From Caballeronia turbans (GTDB taxonomy: Bacteria; Pseudomonadota; Gammaproteobacteria; Burkholderiales; Burkholderiaceae): a DNA stretch of 64,000 nucleotides. The stretch lies in contig FCOD02000010.1 in NCBI GenBank assembly GCA_001544655.2, positions 142,327 to 206,326 of the forward strand, given 5' to 3'. A program made the translations under genes and the position numbers. Below the pieces are notes generated by a model. The model searched no databases. It was not told the origin of the DNA and saw only the letters and a program-made list of their open reading frames with translations. Shown here one piece after another: positions 43,903-52,957 of the stretch; within the stretch, counting starts at the first letter, position 1; each line of letters begins with the position of its first letter.

Positions 43903-45475
43903 GACGCGGCTCCTCTGCACTGACATCGACCAGCGCGCACGCTGCGATGCGTGCCGTCAACGCGCGCAGATCGTGCTCGAGCGCGCGGTCTTCGGCGACG
44001 AACGGCGAAATCGATGCGATCGTTGCCGCGAATTCGCGCAGCGGCGCGGGCACCGGCGTTTCAGAATCGAGACGCAGACGCAGGTTCAACGCCTGGACGG
44101 CGGCTAGCGTATGCGCGGCGGCGACCTGCTCCGTCAGTTCGAGCACGCGCAGGCAGTCGCGCGCGGCAATCGTGCCCATGCTGACCTTGTCCTGGTTGTG
44201 CGCTTCGGTCGAGCGTGAGAACACGCTCGCGGGCATCGTGTGCTTGAGCGCCTCGGCCGTCCACGCGGACGCCGATATCTGCACGGCCTTGAAGCCGTGA
44301 TTGATCGGCGCGCGCGCGTGCGTCGCGCCCGTCAGATTACGCGGCAGGCCGTTGTTGAACTTGTCGTCGACGATCAATGCGAGCTGGCGGTCCATCAGGT
44401 CCGCGAGATTGGCGACGGCTGTCTTCAGCGCGTCCATCGCGAAGGCGATATGCCCGCCGTAGAAGTTGCCGCCGTGCAGCACGCGCTCTTCGTCCGGGTC
44501 GATCAGCGGGTTGTCGTTCGCGCTGTTCAGTTCGTTCTCGATGTCGCGGCGCATCCACGTGAGCGCGTCGGCCGCCACGCCGATCACGTGCGGCGCGCAG
44601 CGAATCGAATAGCGGTCCTGCAGGCGATGGCCCGGCGTGTCGTCGCGGCCCGCGAGATCGGCGCGGATCCATGCGGCGGCTTCGGCCTGGCCCGCGTGCG
44701 GTTTCACCGCAAAGATCGTCGCATCGAAGTGCGCGGCGCGGCCGTCGAGCGCCAGCGTCGACAGCGCCGTGAGACGCGCGGCAAGACGTGCGAGATGACG
44801 CGCGCGCGCGAATGCGAGACACGCGAGGCCGGTCATCACCGCGGTGCCGTTCATCAGTGCGAGCCCTTCCTTCGGCGCGAGTGCGAGCGGCGTCACGCCG
44901 AGCGCGGACCACACGCCCGCGGCATCGCGCAAGGCGCCGCCGAACATCACGTCGCGCTCGCCGACGAGCGCCGCCGCGACATACGACAGCGGCGTCAGAT
45001 CGCCGCTCGCGCCGACCGAACCTTCCGACGGAATGCGCGGCAACACGCGATGATTGATGAGGTCGGCGAGCCGTTCGAGCAGCACGAGACGCACGCCGGA
45101 GAACCCGTACGCCAGCGAATTGAGTCGCGCGGCGATCACGGCAAGCGTCGCTTCATCGTCGAGATATGCGCCCATGCCGCAACCGTGATAGCGCGTGAGC
45201 TGCAGCGGCAGCGCTTCGACGAGCGCCATCGGCACATCGACGACGCACGCGTCGCCGTAGCCGGTGTTCACGCCGTACACGGTCTTGCCGGCCGCGAGAT
45301 GACGGCGCAGGAACGCCGCGCCGCGCTCGATGCGCGCGCGCCAGGCGGGATCGCGATTCAGTGCGACCGGCGTGCGGCGCGTGGCGATCGAGACCACTTC
45401 TTCGATCGTCAGGCGTCGGCCGCCGAAAGTCACCGTCTGCACGCGCAGGCCGTCGATCAGATCATGCTCGGACAT
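43895..45475 (-). CDS. Aromatic amino acid ammonia lyase (HAL/TAL family)
   Basis: 526 residues. MIO cofactor motif GSVGASGDLTPLSYV is intact, the catalytic Tyr lies in VYGVNTGYGD, and SANDNPLIDPDEE and SMGTIAARDCLR are conserved. The substrate-selectivity segment reads QLTRYHGCGMG, unlike HAL (SH), the TALs I recall (HL or SH) or plant PAL (FL). Embedded in the ape operon between the GT/acyltransferase and thioesterase, it most likely makes coumarate or cinnamate as the aryl starter, rather than urocanate. Confidence 0.88.
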   Translation of the reverse strand: MSEHDLIDGLRVQTVTFGGRRLTIEEVVSIATRRTPVALNRDPAWRARIERGAAFLRRHLAAGKTVYGVNTGYGDACVVDVPMALVEALPLQLTRYHGCGMGAYLDDEATLAVIAARLNSLAYGFSGVRLVLLERLADLINHRVLPRIPSEGSVGASGDLTPLSYVAAALVGERDVMFGGALRDAAGVWSALGVTPLALAPKEGLALMNGTAVMTGLACLAFARARHLARLAARLTALSTLALDGRAAHFDATIFAVKPHAGQAEAAAWIRADLAGRDDTPGHRLQDRYSIRCAPHVIGVAADALTWMRRDIENELNSANDNPLIDPDEERVLHGGNFYGGHIAFAMDALKTAVANLADLMDRQLALIVDDKFNNGLPRNLTGATHARAPINHGFKAVQISASAWTAEALKHTMPASVFSRSTEAHNQDKVSMGTIAARDCLRVLELTEQVAAAHTLAAVQALNLRLRLDSETPVPAPLREFAATIASISPFVAEDRALEHDLRALTARIAACALVDVSAEEPRHG

Positions 45476-47225
45476 CGTTCCCTCCGGGCGCTGCGCCTTG
45501 CGTCATCGTCTTGCCGGGGCGCGCCCAGAAATCGAAGAAATTGAACCATTGATAGGGTGCCTTGCGGCAATAGTGTTCGAGACGCGACGCATAGCGCTGC
45601 GCCCACGCCGCGATGTGCTGGCTGCGCTCGCGGCGCGGCAACGCGATGCGCTCCGCGAACGGCTCGAAGTACAGTCGATGCCGCGTGCCACCGTCCGCAT
45701 CGCGCTCCTTCAAGCAGAAAAAGAGATAGACCGGACAGCCGAGCGCGTGCGCGAGCACATACGGCCCTTGTGCGAACGGGGCCGTCGCGCCGAGAAAGCG
45801 CGCGTCCGTCGTGCGGCCCGATTCGCGCGCGGGCACGCGATCGCCAACGACTACGAGCAATTCGCCCGCGTCGATGCGTTCCTTCATCATCATCGACGTC
45901 TCGGGGCCGAAGTCGCTCACCTGCATGAGCCGGCTGGCGAAGTCCGCGTTCGCCGACGACAGCACGCTGTTGAAGCGCTTCGCGTGCTCCGTGTAGACGA
46001 TGGCCGTCACCTTCGCGCGGCCGTTGCGCACCGCGAGTGCCCGCGTCATTTCGAGATTGCCGAGATGCGCGCCGATCACGAGCGCGCCGCGCCCGCTCGC
46101 GACGAGCGCTTCGAACGCGGCGGGCTCGTCGAACACGAGCGCGTCGTCGGCGATGCGGCCCGACCACGCGGCGAACCTGTCGAGCCCCGATTGCGCGAAG
46201 GCGAACATCTGCCGGTACGCCGAACGCCAGCCCGGACGCGGCGTGCGCTCGCCCGGCGCGGCGTGCTCCAGATGCGCGAAGTAGCGATGCGACGCCGCCC
46301 GTGCAGCGCGTCCCGTCAGCAGGAAATAGCCGACGACCGGATGCAGCCACAGCCCCGTGAAGCGCACGCCGCAGAAACGGCAACTGAGCGCGAGCAGCGC
46401 CATGCCGAGCCGGCTGCCGCGCTCGGCGACGCGCCACCAGCCGCCCTCGGCCCGCGCGGCGGCGGACGTCTTGCGCGGCATCGCCTTGTGCGCGAGGAGC
46501 ATCGGCAGACGCAGCAGCATGCCGCATACGAGCCGCGCATGGCTCGCGCTGATGCGCACGTTGTCCCACAGGACGTCGAAGTGCGAGATGCCGTCCGTCG
46601 CGTAAGTGACGCGCGTCGGCACGGTGCGGAATGCGAGCCGCCGCCAGTGCAGCCGCACGAGAATTTCGATGTCGAAGTCCATGCGCGTGCCGATTCGCAC
46701 GCTGTCGATGAGCGCGCAGACCGCATCGAGCGGGTACAGGCGAAAGCCGCACATCGAATCGCGGATCGTGAAAGACAGCGTTTCGATCCATACCCACACG
46801 TGCGTCACGTAACGGCCATAGAGACGCGACTTCGGCACGCTCTCGTCGTAGACGGGACGCCCGAGGATCACCGCGCCCGGTTCGGCGCGCGCGGCCGCGA
46901 GAAAGCGCGGCACGTCGTTCGCCTCATGCTGGCCGTCGGCGTCGATCTGCAACGCATGCGTGTAGCCCGCGCGCCGCGCCTCGCGCAGGCCCGCCATCAC
47001 GGCCGCGCCCTTGCCGCCGTTGACGGGCAGACGCAGCAGCGTCATCTGTTCGCCGTATTGCCCGACGATCTGCGCGAGAACCGCTTGCGTGGCCGCGTCG
47101 CTGCCGTCGTCGACGACGAACATCGGCAGGCCGTGCACGGCGAGGCGCGAGACGGTGTCGCCGATCGCTTCCTTGTGGTTGTAAATCGGAATGACGATGC
47201 AGGTTCGCAGGTTCGCGCCGCTCAT
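45462..47225 (-). CDS. apeJ: Fused family 2 glycosyltransferase and lipid A-type acyltransferase (ApeJ-like)
   Basis: 587 residues. N-terminal GT2 domain (~1-250): IVIPIYNHKEAIGDTVS, FVVDDGSDAAT, NGGKGAAVMAGL, and ALQIDADGQHE with the DxD-like metal site. C-terminal LpxL/HtrB-like domain (~270-570): GALVIGAHLGNLEM holds the acyltransferase His, followed by GELLVVVGDRVP. The fusion would attach sugar or acyl groups to the polyene lipid anchor. Start overlaps the ligase stop (ATGA). Confidence 0.85.
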   Translation of the reverse strand: MSGANLRTCIVIPIYNHKEAIGDTVSRLAVHGLPMFVVDDGSDAATQAVLAQIVGQYGEQMTLLRLPVNGGKGAAVMAGLREARRAGYTHALQIDADGQHEANDVPRFLAAARAEPGAVILGRPVYDESVPKSRLYGRYVTHVWVWIETLSFTIRDSMCGFRLYPLDAVCALIDSVRIGTRMDFDIEILVRLHWRRLAFRTVPTRVTYATDGISHFDVLWDNVRISASHARLVCGMLLRLPMLLAHKAMPRKTSAAARAEGGWWRVAERGSRLGMALLALSCRFCGVRFTGLWLHPVVGYFLLTGRAARAASHRYFAHLEHAAPGERTPRPGWRSAYRQMFAFAQSGLDRFAAWSGRIADDALVFDEPAAFEALVASGRGALVIGAHLGNLEMTRALAVRNGRAKVTAIVYTEHAKRFNSVLSSANADFASRLMQVSDFGPETSMMMKERIDAGELLVVVGDRVPARESGRTTDARFLGATAPFAQGPYVLAHALGCPVYLFFCLKERDADGGTRHRLYFEPFAERIALPRRERSQHIAAWAQRYASRLEHYCRKAPYQWFNFFDFWARPGKTMTQGAAPGGNDVRA

Positions 47226-48925
47226 GCGTGCTCCCGATAGACGACCACGCCCGACGAGCAGTCGCGCCCGTTCAGCCGATACGCGAACTGCATGCGGCGG
47301 CGCGCCGTATCGTGCGCGATCCGCAGGTCGAGCACCGCGCCGGGCGGCACGGGCGCCATGAACTTGAGACGATCGACCGATGCGGTGTCGCGCGTTCCCG
47401 CGACATGCTCCGATGCGAGCCGGATCGCCCAGTCGACCTGCACGACGCCCGGCAGGATCGGCAGATCCGGGAAATGTCCGCCGAAATGCGCGAGCGTCGA
47501 CGGCACGCGCAACTCGTAGCGCAAGTTGTCGCCGTCGCGTGCTTCCGAGAGCAATTCGAAGCCTTCGGCGCGGGTGCCGAAGGCCGCCACGACCGACGCG
47601 ACGGGCAGCTTGCCGCGCGCATCGAACGGCAGCGCGATCCGAAAGCGCCAGCGGCGCGGCAAGAGCACGACGTCGAAATACGCGGCGAGATGACGGCGCA
47701 GCGACTTCGCGAGTGCCACGCGGCCTTCGTCGCGCAACGCGGCGCGGCCCGCATCGCTCAACGCGACCACGGCGCCCACGCGTTCGCGCGATGCGCCCGC
47801 GAGCGGCACGACGCACGCCTGCGCTACATACGGATGCAGCGCGAGCCGTGCTTCCATTTCGGGCAGCGACACGCGCTTGCCGTCGAGCTTGATCACGCGG
47901 TCGAGGCGGCCTTGCAGGCGAAACCGTCCGTCGTCGTCGAGAAGAATCGCGTCGTCGGTGCGATGCCAGCCGTCGTGGCCCAGATGGGGCGAGCGCACTT
48001 CGAGCGCGCCGTCGTTCCCGCGGCGCACGCCGACGCCGCTGAGCGGTCGCCACGCCTGCGTTTCATTCTGCCTGCGCCACGCAATGCCGCCCGTTTCGGT
48101 GCTGCCGTAAATCTCGACGGGCGCATCGCCGAACGCGCTCGCGTAGCCGTGCGCCGCGTCGGCCGCGAGCGGCCCGCCCGATGAAAAGAACACGTGCGGC
48201 GCAGGCGTCAGTTCCGCGAAACCGGCGAGCGCGGCCCAGCGTACGAGTTGCGCCGGCGAAGACACCACCACGGTCCCGCCGCAGCGCGCGATGCGCGACT
48301 GCACTTGCGTCGGTTCCGCGCACACGGCGCGATCGAATGCACGGCCCGCGGCGAGCGGCCACATCACGCGAAACAGCAGCCCGTAAATATGGCGATGCGG
48401 GACGCTCGCGAGCACGGTCGCGTCACCGATAAGCGCGCCCCATTCGCGTTCGAGCGTGCGCACTTCGGCATCGAACTGGGCGAGCGTCTTGTGGATCGGC
48501 TTGGGCGTGCCGCTGCTGCCGGACGTGTAGAGCGTGAGCGGCGCGCCCGGGTCGATCGGCGCCGGCGGCATGGCGCGCGTGATCGATTCCGTTGCGGCCA
48601 GCGCGCGGATGTCGTCATCGGTCAGCATGGCGTCATAGGCGCTCGCGAGATCGGCGAGATAGCCGGGAGCGGAACTCGCGGGAATCACCGGCTCCTTGCC
48701 GCACGCAAACAGCGCGAAAAGCGCGCAGGCGAAGTCGAACGGATCGTCGATGCAAAGGGCATAGCGGCGCGCCGGCTGCTCGCGCAGCCACCACACGAGC
48801 GCCGCCGTGCGCGCGAGGAATGCCGCATGCGTGATGATGTCGTTCGCGGTCCCGGCGCGGTCGTCGCGGCAGACGGGCGTCTGCGCATCGCGTTGCACGC
48901 GCAGCACATCGTGCAGTGCGATCAT
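47222..48925 (-). CDS. Acyl/aryl-ACP ligase fused to a hot-dog dehydratase (ApeH-ApeI-like)
   Basis: 567 residues from MIALHDV. N-terminal ANL ligase (~1-440): PLTLYTSGSSGTPKPIHKT is the P-loop, VEIYGSTETGGIAWR and RLDRVIKLDGKRVS follow. The C-terminal ~110 residues (FGGHFPDLPILPGVVQVDW, LKFMAPVPPGAVL) form an ApeI/FabA-like dehydratase. The E. coli cluster has these as two genes. The ligase should activate the aromatic acid made by the lyase and load it on an ACP. Confidence 0.87.
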   Translation of the reverse strand: MIALHDVLRVQRDAQTPVCRDDRAGTANDIITHAAFLARTAALVWWLREQPARRYALCIDDPFDFACALFALFACGKEPVIPASSAPGYLADLASAYDAMLTDDDIRALAATESITRAMPPAPIDPGAPLTLYTSGSSGTPKPIHKTLAQFDAEVRTLEREWGALIGDATVLASVPHRHIYGLLFRVMWPLAAGRAFDRAVCAEPTQVQSRIARCGGTVVVSSPAQLVRWAALAGFAELTPAPHVFFSSGGPLAADAAHGYASAFGDAPVEIYGSTETGGIAWRRQNETQAWRPLSGVGVRRGNDGALEVRSPHLGHDGWHRTDDAILLDDDGRFRLQGRLDRVIKLDGKRVSLPEMEARLALHPYVAQACVVPLAGASRERVGAVVALSDAGRAALRDEGRVALAKSLRRHLAAYFDVVLLPRRWRFRIALPFDARGKLPVASVVAAFGTRAEGFELLSEARDGDNLRYELRVPSTLAHFGGHFPDLPILPGVVQVDWAIRLASEHVAGTRDTASVDRLKFMAPVPPGAVLDLRIAHDTARRRMQFAYRLNGRDCSSGVVVYREHA

Positions 48926-49572
48926 GCCGCCTCCACGCGCCGCGCGCGCGGCAGAATCACGAGATAGCGCCACGCGATTTCACCGGCGAGCAGCGCGCCG
49001 ACGAGTCCATACGAGATCGCGCCGTTGTAAAGCGACCATGCCTCGCGCTGCCAGTACAGCGCGGTATAGAGCGAGAACAGGCCGTTCGCGGCGAAGAAGC
49101 CGCACCAGATCTGCGTGACGCGGCGCGTATGAACCACGGCGGCGCTACTCAGATCGGGCGTGCCGATGCGCGCGAACTTCTCGATCATCGACGGGCCGCG
49201 CACGAGCGTCGCGCCGAACGCGATCAGCAAGCCGAGATTGACGAGCGACGGATAGATGTGCAGCAGGCGTTCGCTGTCGGTCCACACGATTGCGGCGGAC
49301 GCGATGCTCAGCATGAACGCCACGATCCAGTCGACGCGCGTGAGCCTGCGCAGCGATACGCTGACCATGCCCGTGCCGAGGCAGCGTTGCATCCAGATCA
49401 GCGCGAACAGCAGGCAGCCGGCATAGCGCGGCGCGTTCCAAAACCACGCGCCCAGAATCACCGCCGGATACGCGAGCTTGAGCACGACGTTCAGCGCGAA
49501 GCCGGTCCGGCCGCGCGAGTTTGCATCGGCGGCATCGGGGTTCTGCGCACGCGCGGTCTGCGATTGCATCAT
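48922..49572 (-). CDS. apeG: COG4648-like membrane protein (ApeG-like)
   Basis: 216 residues with about five membrane segments, for example LKLAYPAVILGAWFW and VDWIVAFMLSIASAAIVW. Hydrophilic ends are Arg-rich. The family is found with ape clusters but its role is unknown. Overlaps the ligase and the ACP genes by four bases each. Confidence 0.75.
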   Translation of the reverse strand: MMQSQTARAQNPDAADANSRGRTGFALNVVLKLAYPAVILGAWFWNAPRYAGCLLFALIWMQRCLGTGMVSVSLRRLTRVDWIVAFMLSIASAAIVWTDSERLLHIYPSLVNLGLLIAFGATLVRGPSMIEKFARIGTPDLSSAAVVHTRRVTQIWCGFFAANGLFSLYTALYWQREAWSLYNGAISYGLVGALLAGEIAWRYLVILPRARRVEAA

Positions 49573-49826
49573 TCCTGCTCGACGAGCAGCGACTCGACGG
49601 CGGCGACCACATCCGCGACCGTGCGCACCGACTTGAATTCTTCCGGCTTGATGCGGCGGCCCGTCATTTCCTGCAGCTTGATCGCGAGGTCGACGGCGTC
49701 GATGCTGTCCAGGTCGAGCTCTTCGAAGAGATGGGCCTCGGGCGTCACGCGCTCGGGCGCAATCGCGAAGTTTTCGTGGAAGATGGCGCGGATGCGCTCA
49801 AGGATCTCGTTCCCGGTCACGGTCAT
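49569..49826 (-). CDS. apeF: Acyl carrier protein 2 of the aryl-polyene operon
   Basis: 85 residues. The phosphopantetheine Ser is in ELDLDSIDAVDLA; the flanking helices (ILERIRAIFHENF, TVADVVAAVESLL) fit an ACP. Carries the growing polyene or the starter. The letter follows position in E. coli ape and is less certain than the family. Confidence 0.87.
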   Translation of the reverse strand: MTVTGNEILERIRAIFHENFAIAPERVTPEAHLFEELDLDSIDAVDLAIKLQEMTGRRIKPEEFKSVRTVADVVAAVESLLVEQE

Positions 49827-50122
49827 TCCCCTTCTTTCGTGGATCCGTCCACCACATGCGCGAGCTCGCGCTGGCTCGCCACCAGTGCGGCAAGCGTGTT
49901 GATCGAACGGAAGTGCTCTCGCGCGTGCTCGTCGTTGGCCGCGATGTTCAGTTGATAGTGTTCGCGCAGCACGATGCCGATCTCGAGCGCGTCGATCGAG
50001 TCGAGACCGACGCCTTCGGTTTCGAAGAGCGGCGCGTCGTCGTCGATGTCGCCGGGCTGCATGTCTTCGAGATCGAGGGCTTCGATCAGAAGCCGTTTGA
50101 TTTCAAGCTTTAAAGAATCCAT
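49823..50122 (-). CDS. apeE: Acyl carrier protein 1 of the aryl-polyene operon
   Basis: 99 residues. Phosphopantetheine site GVGLDSIDALEIGIVL. Longer C-terminal tail than the second ACP and acidic. The two ACPs differ enough to have separate partners. Overlaps the acyltransferase end by 20 bases. Confidence 0.87.
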   Translation of the reverse strand: MDSLKLEIKRLLIEALDLEDMQPGDIDDDAPLFETEGVGLDSIDALEIGIVLREHYQLNIAANDEHAREHFRSINTLAALVASQRELAHVVDGSTKEGE

Positions 50123-50894
50123 AGTCGATCAGATGCTGGGTGATGTGGGCTTCGATCGCGCTCGTCACCGTCCGGGCGGCAAGCGCGGGCGGCTCGTCGC
50201 GCGCGGCGAGTTCGTCGGCGCGCAGGGGCGCGAGCACGTTCACTTGCATGTGGAACGCGCGTTCGGGCACGTCGTGCCAGCGCATGTCTTTCGTGAACGC
50301 GGGCGGATCGCAGTCCATCAGGACGGGCAGGATCGGCGCGCCGGACTGCAATGCCATGTGCGCGAATCCGCGTGAGAACGCGTGCATCCGGTTGCGTGTC
50401 GGACTGCGCGTGCCCTCCGGAAAAATGATCATCGTGTAGCCGCGAGCCAGTTGACGCGCGCCCGCGTCGACGAGTTCGACGGGGTCTGCATTGCTCACGT
50501 ATTCGGCCGCGCGCATCACGCCCCAGAAAAACGGATTGCTCCAGTGCGCGCTCTTCACGACGCAGCATGCGCGCGGCGTGAGCGACAACAGCACCATCAC
50601 GTCGAGCCAGGTCGGGTGATTGGCGACGACGATGGCCGCGCGCCGCGAGTCGGGCCGGAGCGCGCGCGCGCCATGCACGTCGAGCGTCATCACGCCCACG
50701 CGCACGAGCACGGCGACGAGCGCGCGAAAAAACGTGTGAATGATCGCGACGATGATGCGCTGTCTGGAGTCCCGATGCGGCCAGAGTGAGGCGAGCGGGA
50801 ATACGATCAGCGAGAAGCCGAGTCCGCAGACGCCGAACGCGGCGAATGCGAGAGCCGTCGCGACGAGACGCCAGTGGTATTCAAGCGCCTTCAT
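50103..50894 (-). CDS. apeD: PlsC-type lysophospholipid acyltransferase (ApeD-like)
   Basis: 263 residues. An N-terminal membrane segment (ALAFAAFGVCGLGFSLIVF) precedes the acyltransferase motifs: VVANHPTWLDVMVLLSL (HX4D) and MIIFPEGTRSPTRN. Family members acylate glycerol phosphates; here it probably builds the lipid anchor of the polyene. Overlaps the chain-length factor gene by 14 bases. Confidence 0.87.
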   Translation of the reverse strand: MKALEYHWRLVATALAFAAFGVCGLGFSLIVFPLASLWPHRDSRQRIIVAIIHTFFRALVAVLVRVGVMTLDVHGARALRPDSRRAAIVVANHPTWLDVMVLLSLTPRACCVVKSAHWSNPFFWGVMRAAEYVSNADPVELVDAGARQLARGYTMIIFPEGTRSPTRNRMHAFSRGFAHMALQSGAPILPVLMDCDPPAFTKDMRWHDVPERAFHMQVNVLAPLRADELAARDEPPALAARTVTSAIEAHITQHLIDYGFFKA

Positions 50895-51576
50895 GCCAGC
50901 ACCATTGCCACGTGGAGCTCATGCCATGCCATTCGCTCGACGCGCGCGTGTCGAGACAGTGCTGCACGGCCGCGCTTTGCGACGGAAATGACGTGCGCAA
51001 TGTATCGGCATCGTCGCTGGCCGCATTGCGCGCGCATTCGAGGCGACCGGTTTGCGCGGATGCATCGAGCAGGATCGCAAGGGCGCCGCCATCGACTTCG
51101 TCTTCGACCGGGCCGTATGTGGGATCGGCCGGTTCGTCGGCATAGACGAGCAGCACCGGACTCGATGGGTCCGTAGCGTATTGCGCGTACGCTTCGAGCA
51201 GGGCATAGCCGAGGGTTTCATTGCCCGCCGACAACGCGCTGGCCGGGGTGCGATCGCCGCGCACGATGCCGAAGATACCTGTCATCGTGTTGAGCACGGA
51301 CAGACTGAAGGACGTGGGTGAAACGGTCTTGCCGGCATCCATGGTGTGCAGGACGTCGGTCGTGCGGCGCAGTTCGCCGTGACGCGAAGCGAAGACGAGA
51401 CGCACTGCGGGCACATGCGCTGCGCAGTCGTGCGCCACCTTTAGCCCGGCGCGCGACAGCGTGCTGAGCCTGCGCCGCGTCAACGGCTCGATAAAGCCGA
51501 TGTCGGGGGCGACGGATGCGGCGGCAGGCCATATTGACGAGCGAGCAACCGGAATGATCCAGTGGAGATCGGGCAT
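50881..51576 (-). CDS. apeC: Beta-ketoacyl synthase chain-length factor (ApeC-like)
   Basis: 231 residues from MPDLHWIIP, about half of a full KS. Recognisable KS-like pieces are RLVFASRHGELRRTTDVLH, VSPTSFSLSVLNTMTGIF and VLLVYADEPADP; no catalytic Cys-His-His set is seen. In E. coli ApeC pairs with ApeO and sets chain length. It is the first gene of the operon, so the promoter should lie upstream of 51576. Confidence 0.82.
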   Translation of the reverse strand: MPDLHWIIPVARSSIWPAAASVAPDIGFIEPLTRRRLSTLSRAGLKVAHDCAAHVPAVRLVFASRHGELRRTTDVLHTMDAGKTVSPTSFSLSVLNTMTGIFGIVRGDRTPASALSAGNETLGYALLEAYAQYATDPSSPVLLVYADEPADPTYGPVEDEVDGGALAILLDASAQTGRLECARNAASDDADTLRTSFPSQSAAVQHCLDTRASSEWHGMSSTWQWCWHEGA

Positions 51577-52108
51577 GTCGGTGGTTCGCGCTCGGAAACG
51601 TATGGTATTCAGGCTGGACGGCCGACGAACACACGAGTAGATGCGCTCCACCCGGCGGCAGAGCCATCCGATACTTTTCTAATGATTGGTTTGTCTTGCG
51701 AGCAGGTTAACGGCGCGACGCTGGAATAATTTAGAGTGCGGCGATGAAATCGCCGGGACGCCCGTTCGGTCTTTTTTAGCTCGCCGCGATTCTACCGAGC
51801 ATCAAGACCGGAGAACATCAAAATTGGTCGCTCGTGGCGGGTTCGTCTCTTTGCTGCGACAGAGCGCGGCGAGCGAGGAGTCGCAGCGTTGCAGTCATGC
51901 AATGGATCTGCGCATGGCGTCGCTAATACCGAACGAAGTCGCGCCGCTTCGCGCCGTGCACGATCGAAATGTGCCAGACGCACTCTTCCGTCCCAGCCGC
52001 GTGACGACTCCGCAGCATGAGAGCCTATAACCGCCTCGACGCGAACCCGAAGATTGCTAGCTGCAGGCTCGCGCCGATTCGCGGCCCATTGTCATTTCTA
52101 CACAGTCG
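51577..52108. other. Upstream region of the aryl-polyene operon, no gene
   Basis: About 530 bases. The stretch 51675-51735 is AT-richer than surroundings and is the most likely site of the operon promoter, but I could not assign -35/-10 boxes. Plus-strand frames here (for example from 51901) have no ribosome site. No regulator gene is adjacent. Confidence 0.5.
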
Positions 52109-52429
52109 TTATTGGCCAGCAGCAGGCGACTTCACGCTCGGCGTCGCCAGGGTGTTGTTGCTGGTAGTCGGCGCAGTGGTACCTGACGTTGCCGAGCTGT
52201 TCGTGCTGCTCGGCAGGCCCGAGTTGGGCTTGGCGGACATGCCGCTTTCCGAATTCGTCATGCCCGACGTGCCGTAGCCGCCCGTTGCGCCGTTCACCTG
52301 GTTTGCCGGGCTAGCCGTGCTGCCTGCCGAACCCGCGCCGCTCGAACCCCCCGCCGTCTGCGCATAAGCGCCCGCTGACAGGGTGAGTGCGGCTGCCGCC
52401 GCGATCAGTGTGCTGATTGCCTTGTTCAT
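52109..52429 (-). CDS. Secreted Ser/Gly/Thr-rich small protein
   Basis: 106 residues behind AAGGAGG, an unusually strong ribosome site. Signal peptide MNKAISTLIAAAAALTLSAG ends AYAQ. The mature part is low-complexity (SSGAGSAGSTAS, SSATSGTTAPTTSNN), with no charged core, probably disordered in the periplasm. Such proteins are common in Burkholderia; function unknown. Confidence 0.75.
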   Translation of the reverse strand: MNKAISTLIAAAAALTLSAGAYAQTAGGSSGAGSAGSTASPANQVNGATGGYGTSGMTNSESGMSAKPNSGLPSSTNSSATSGTTAPTTSNNTLATPSVKSPAAGQ

Positions 52430-52588
52430 GTTCCGTCCCTCCTTAGTCGGGCTGAAGTATGGAGGCAGACGAGGGTCGCCTGCTTGAGCAGAAGGCCCGC
52501 AATCAGCGTGCCGGGTCCTTAACCGCACCATACAATCGGTCGCGCCATGAGCGCTTCAGAATCGAAAGGTCCATGCCGATAACAAGCC

Positions 52589-52912
52589 ATGGACACCTGT
52601 GATAGCAACATTGTCAGCGCATTCGAGCTTCGGATGATCGACGCCGACATTGCCCACATTCGAATCGCGATCGAAGCGGTTCTCTACGCGTCGAATCCGG
52701 CGCTTCCGCTGATGTATTGGCGTCGCCGGCTCGAGCGCCTGTTGCAAAGCCGTCACCTTCTTCACCACCAGTTCTCGACGGTAGCCGACCTGCTCACCAG
52801 GATCGAAAAAATGAGCGAAGCGGAGCGCGGCGCGCCGGACTCATCCGATACGTTGCCCTCACGCGATGGCCGATCCGGTTTCACTGATGCACGCTATCGC
52901 CCCACGGCGTGA
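52589..52912 (+). CDS. Small helical hypothetical protein
   Basis: 107 residues. The first 70 (FELRMIDADIAHIRIAIEAV, ALPLMYWRRRLERLLQSRHL) form amphipathic helices; the last 30 are polar and probably disordered. No domain recognised. It stands alone between two minus-strand genes. Confidence 0.6.
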   Translation: MDTCDSNIVSAFELRMIDADIAHIRIAIEAVLYASNPALPLMYWRRRLERLLQSRHLLHHQFSTVADLLTRIEKMSEAERGAPDSSDTLPSRDGRSGFTDARYRPTA

Positions 52913-52957
52913 TGGCGTTGTCGTCAATAGGTGATCGTCAACGCCCGCATCGGCGAA

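Noticed and set aside
45330-47240. 636-residue plus-strand frame opposite the GT/acyltransferase
   Set aside because: Same antisense composition bias; no domain; the other strand has clear GT2 and acyltransferase motifs.
51686-52030. Plus-strand frame upstream of the aryl-polyene operon
   Set aside because: No ribosome site, no protein-like pattern; more likely promoter region.
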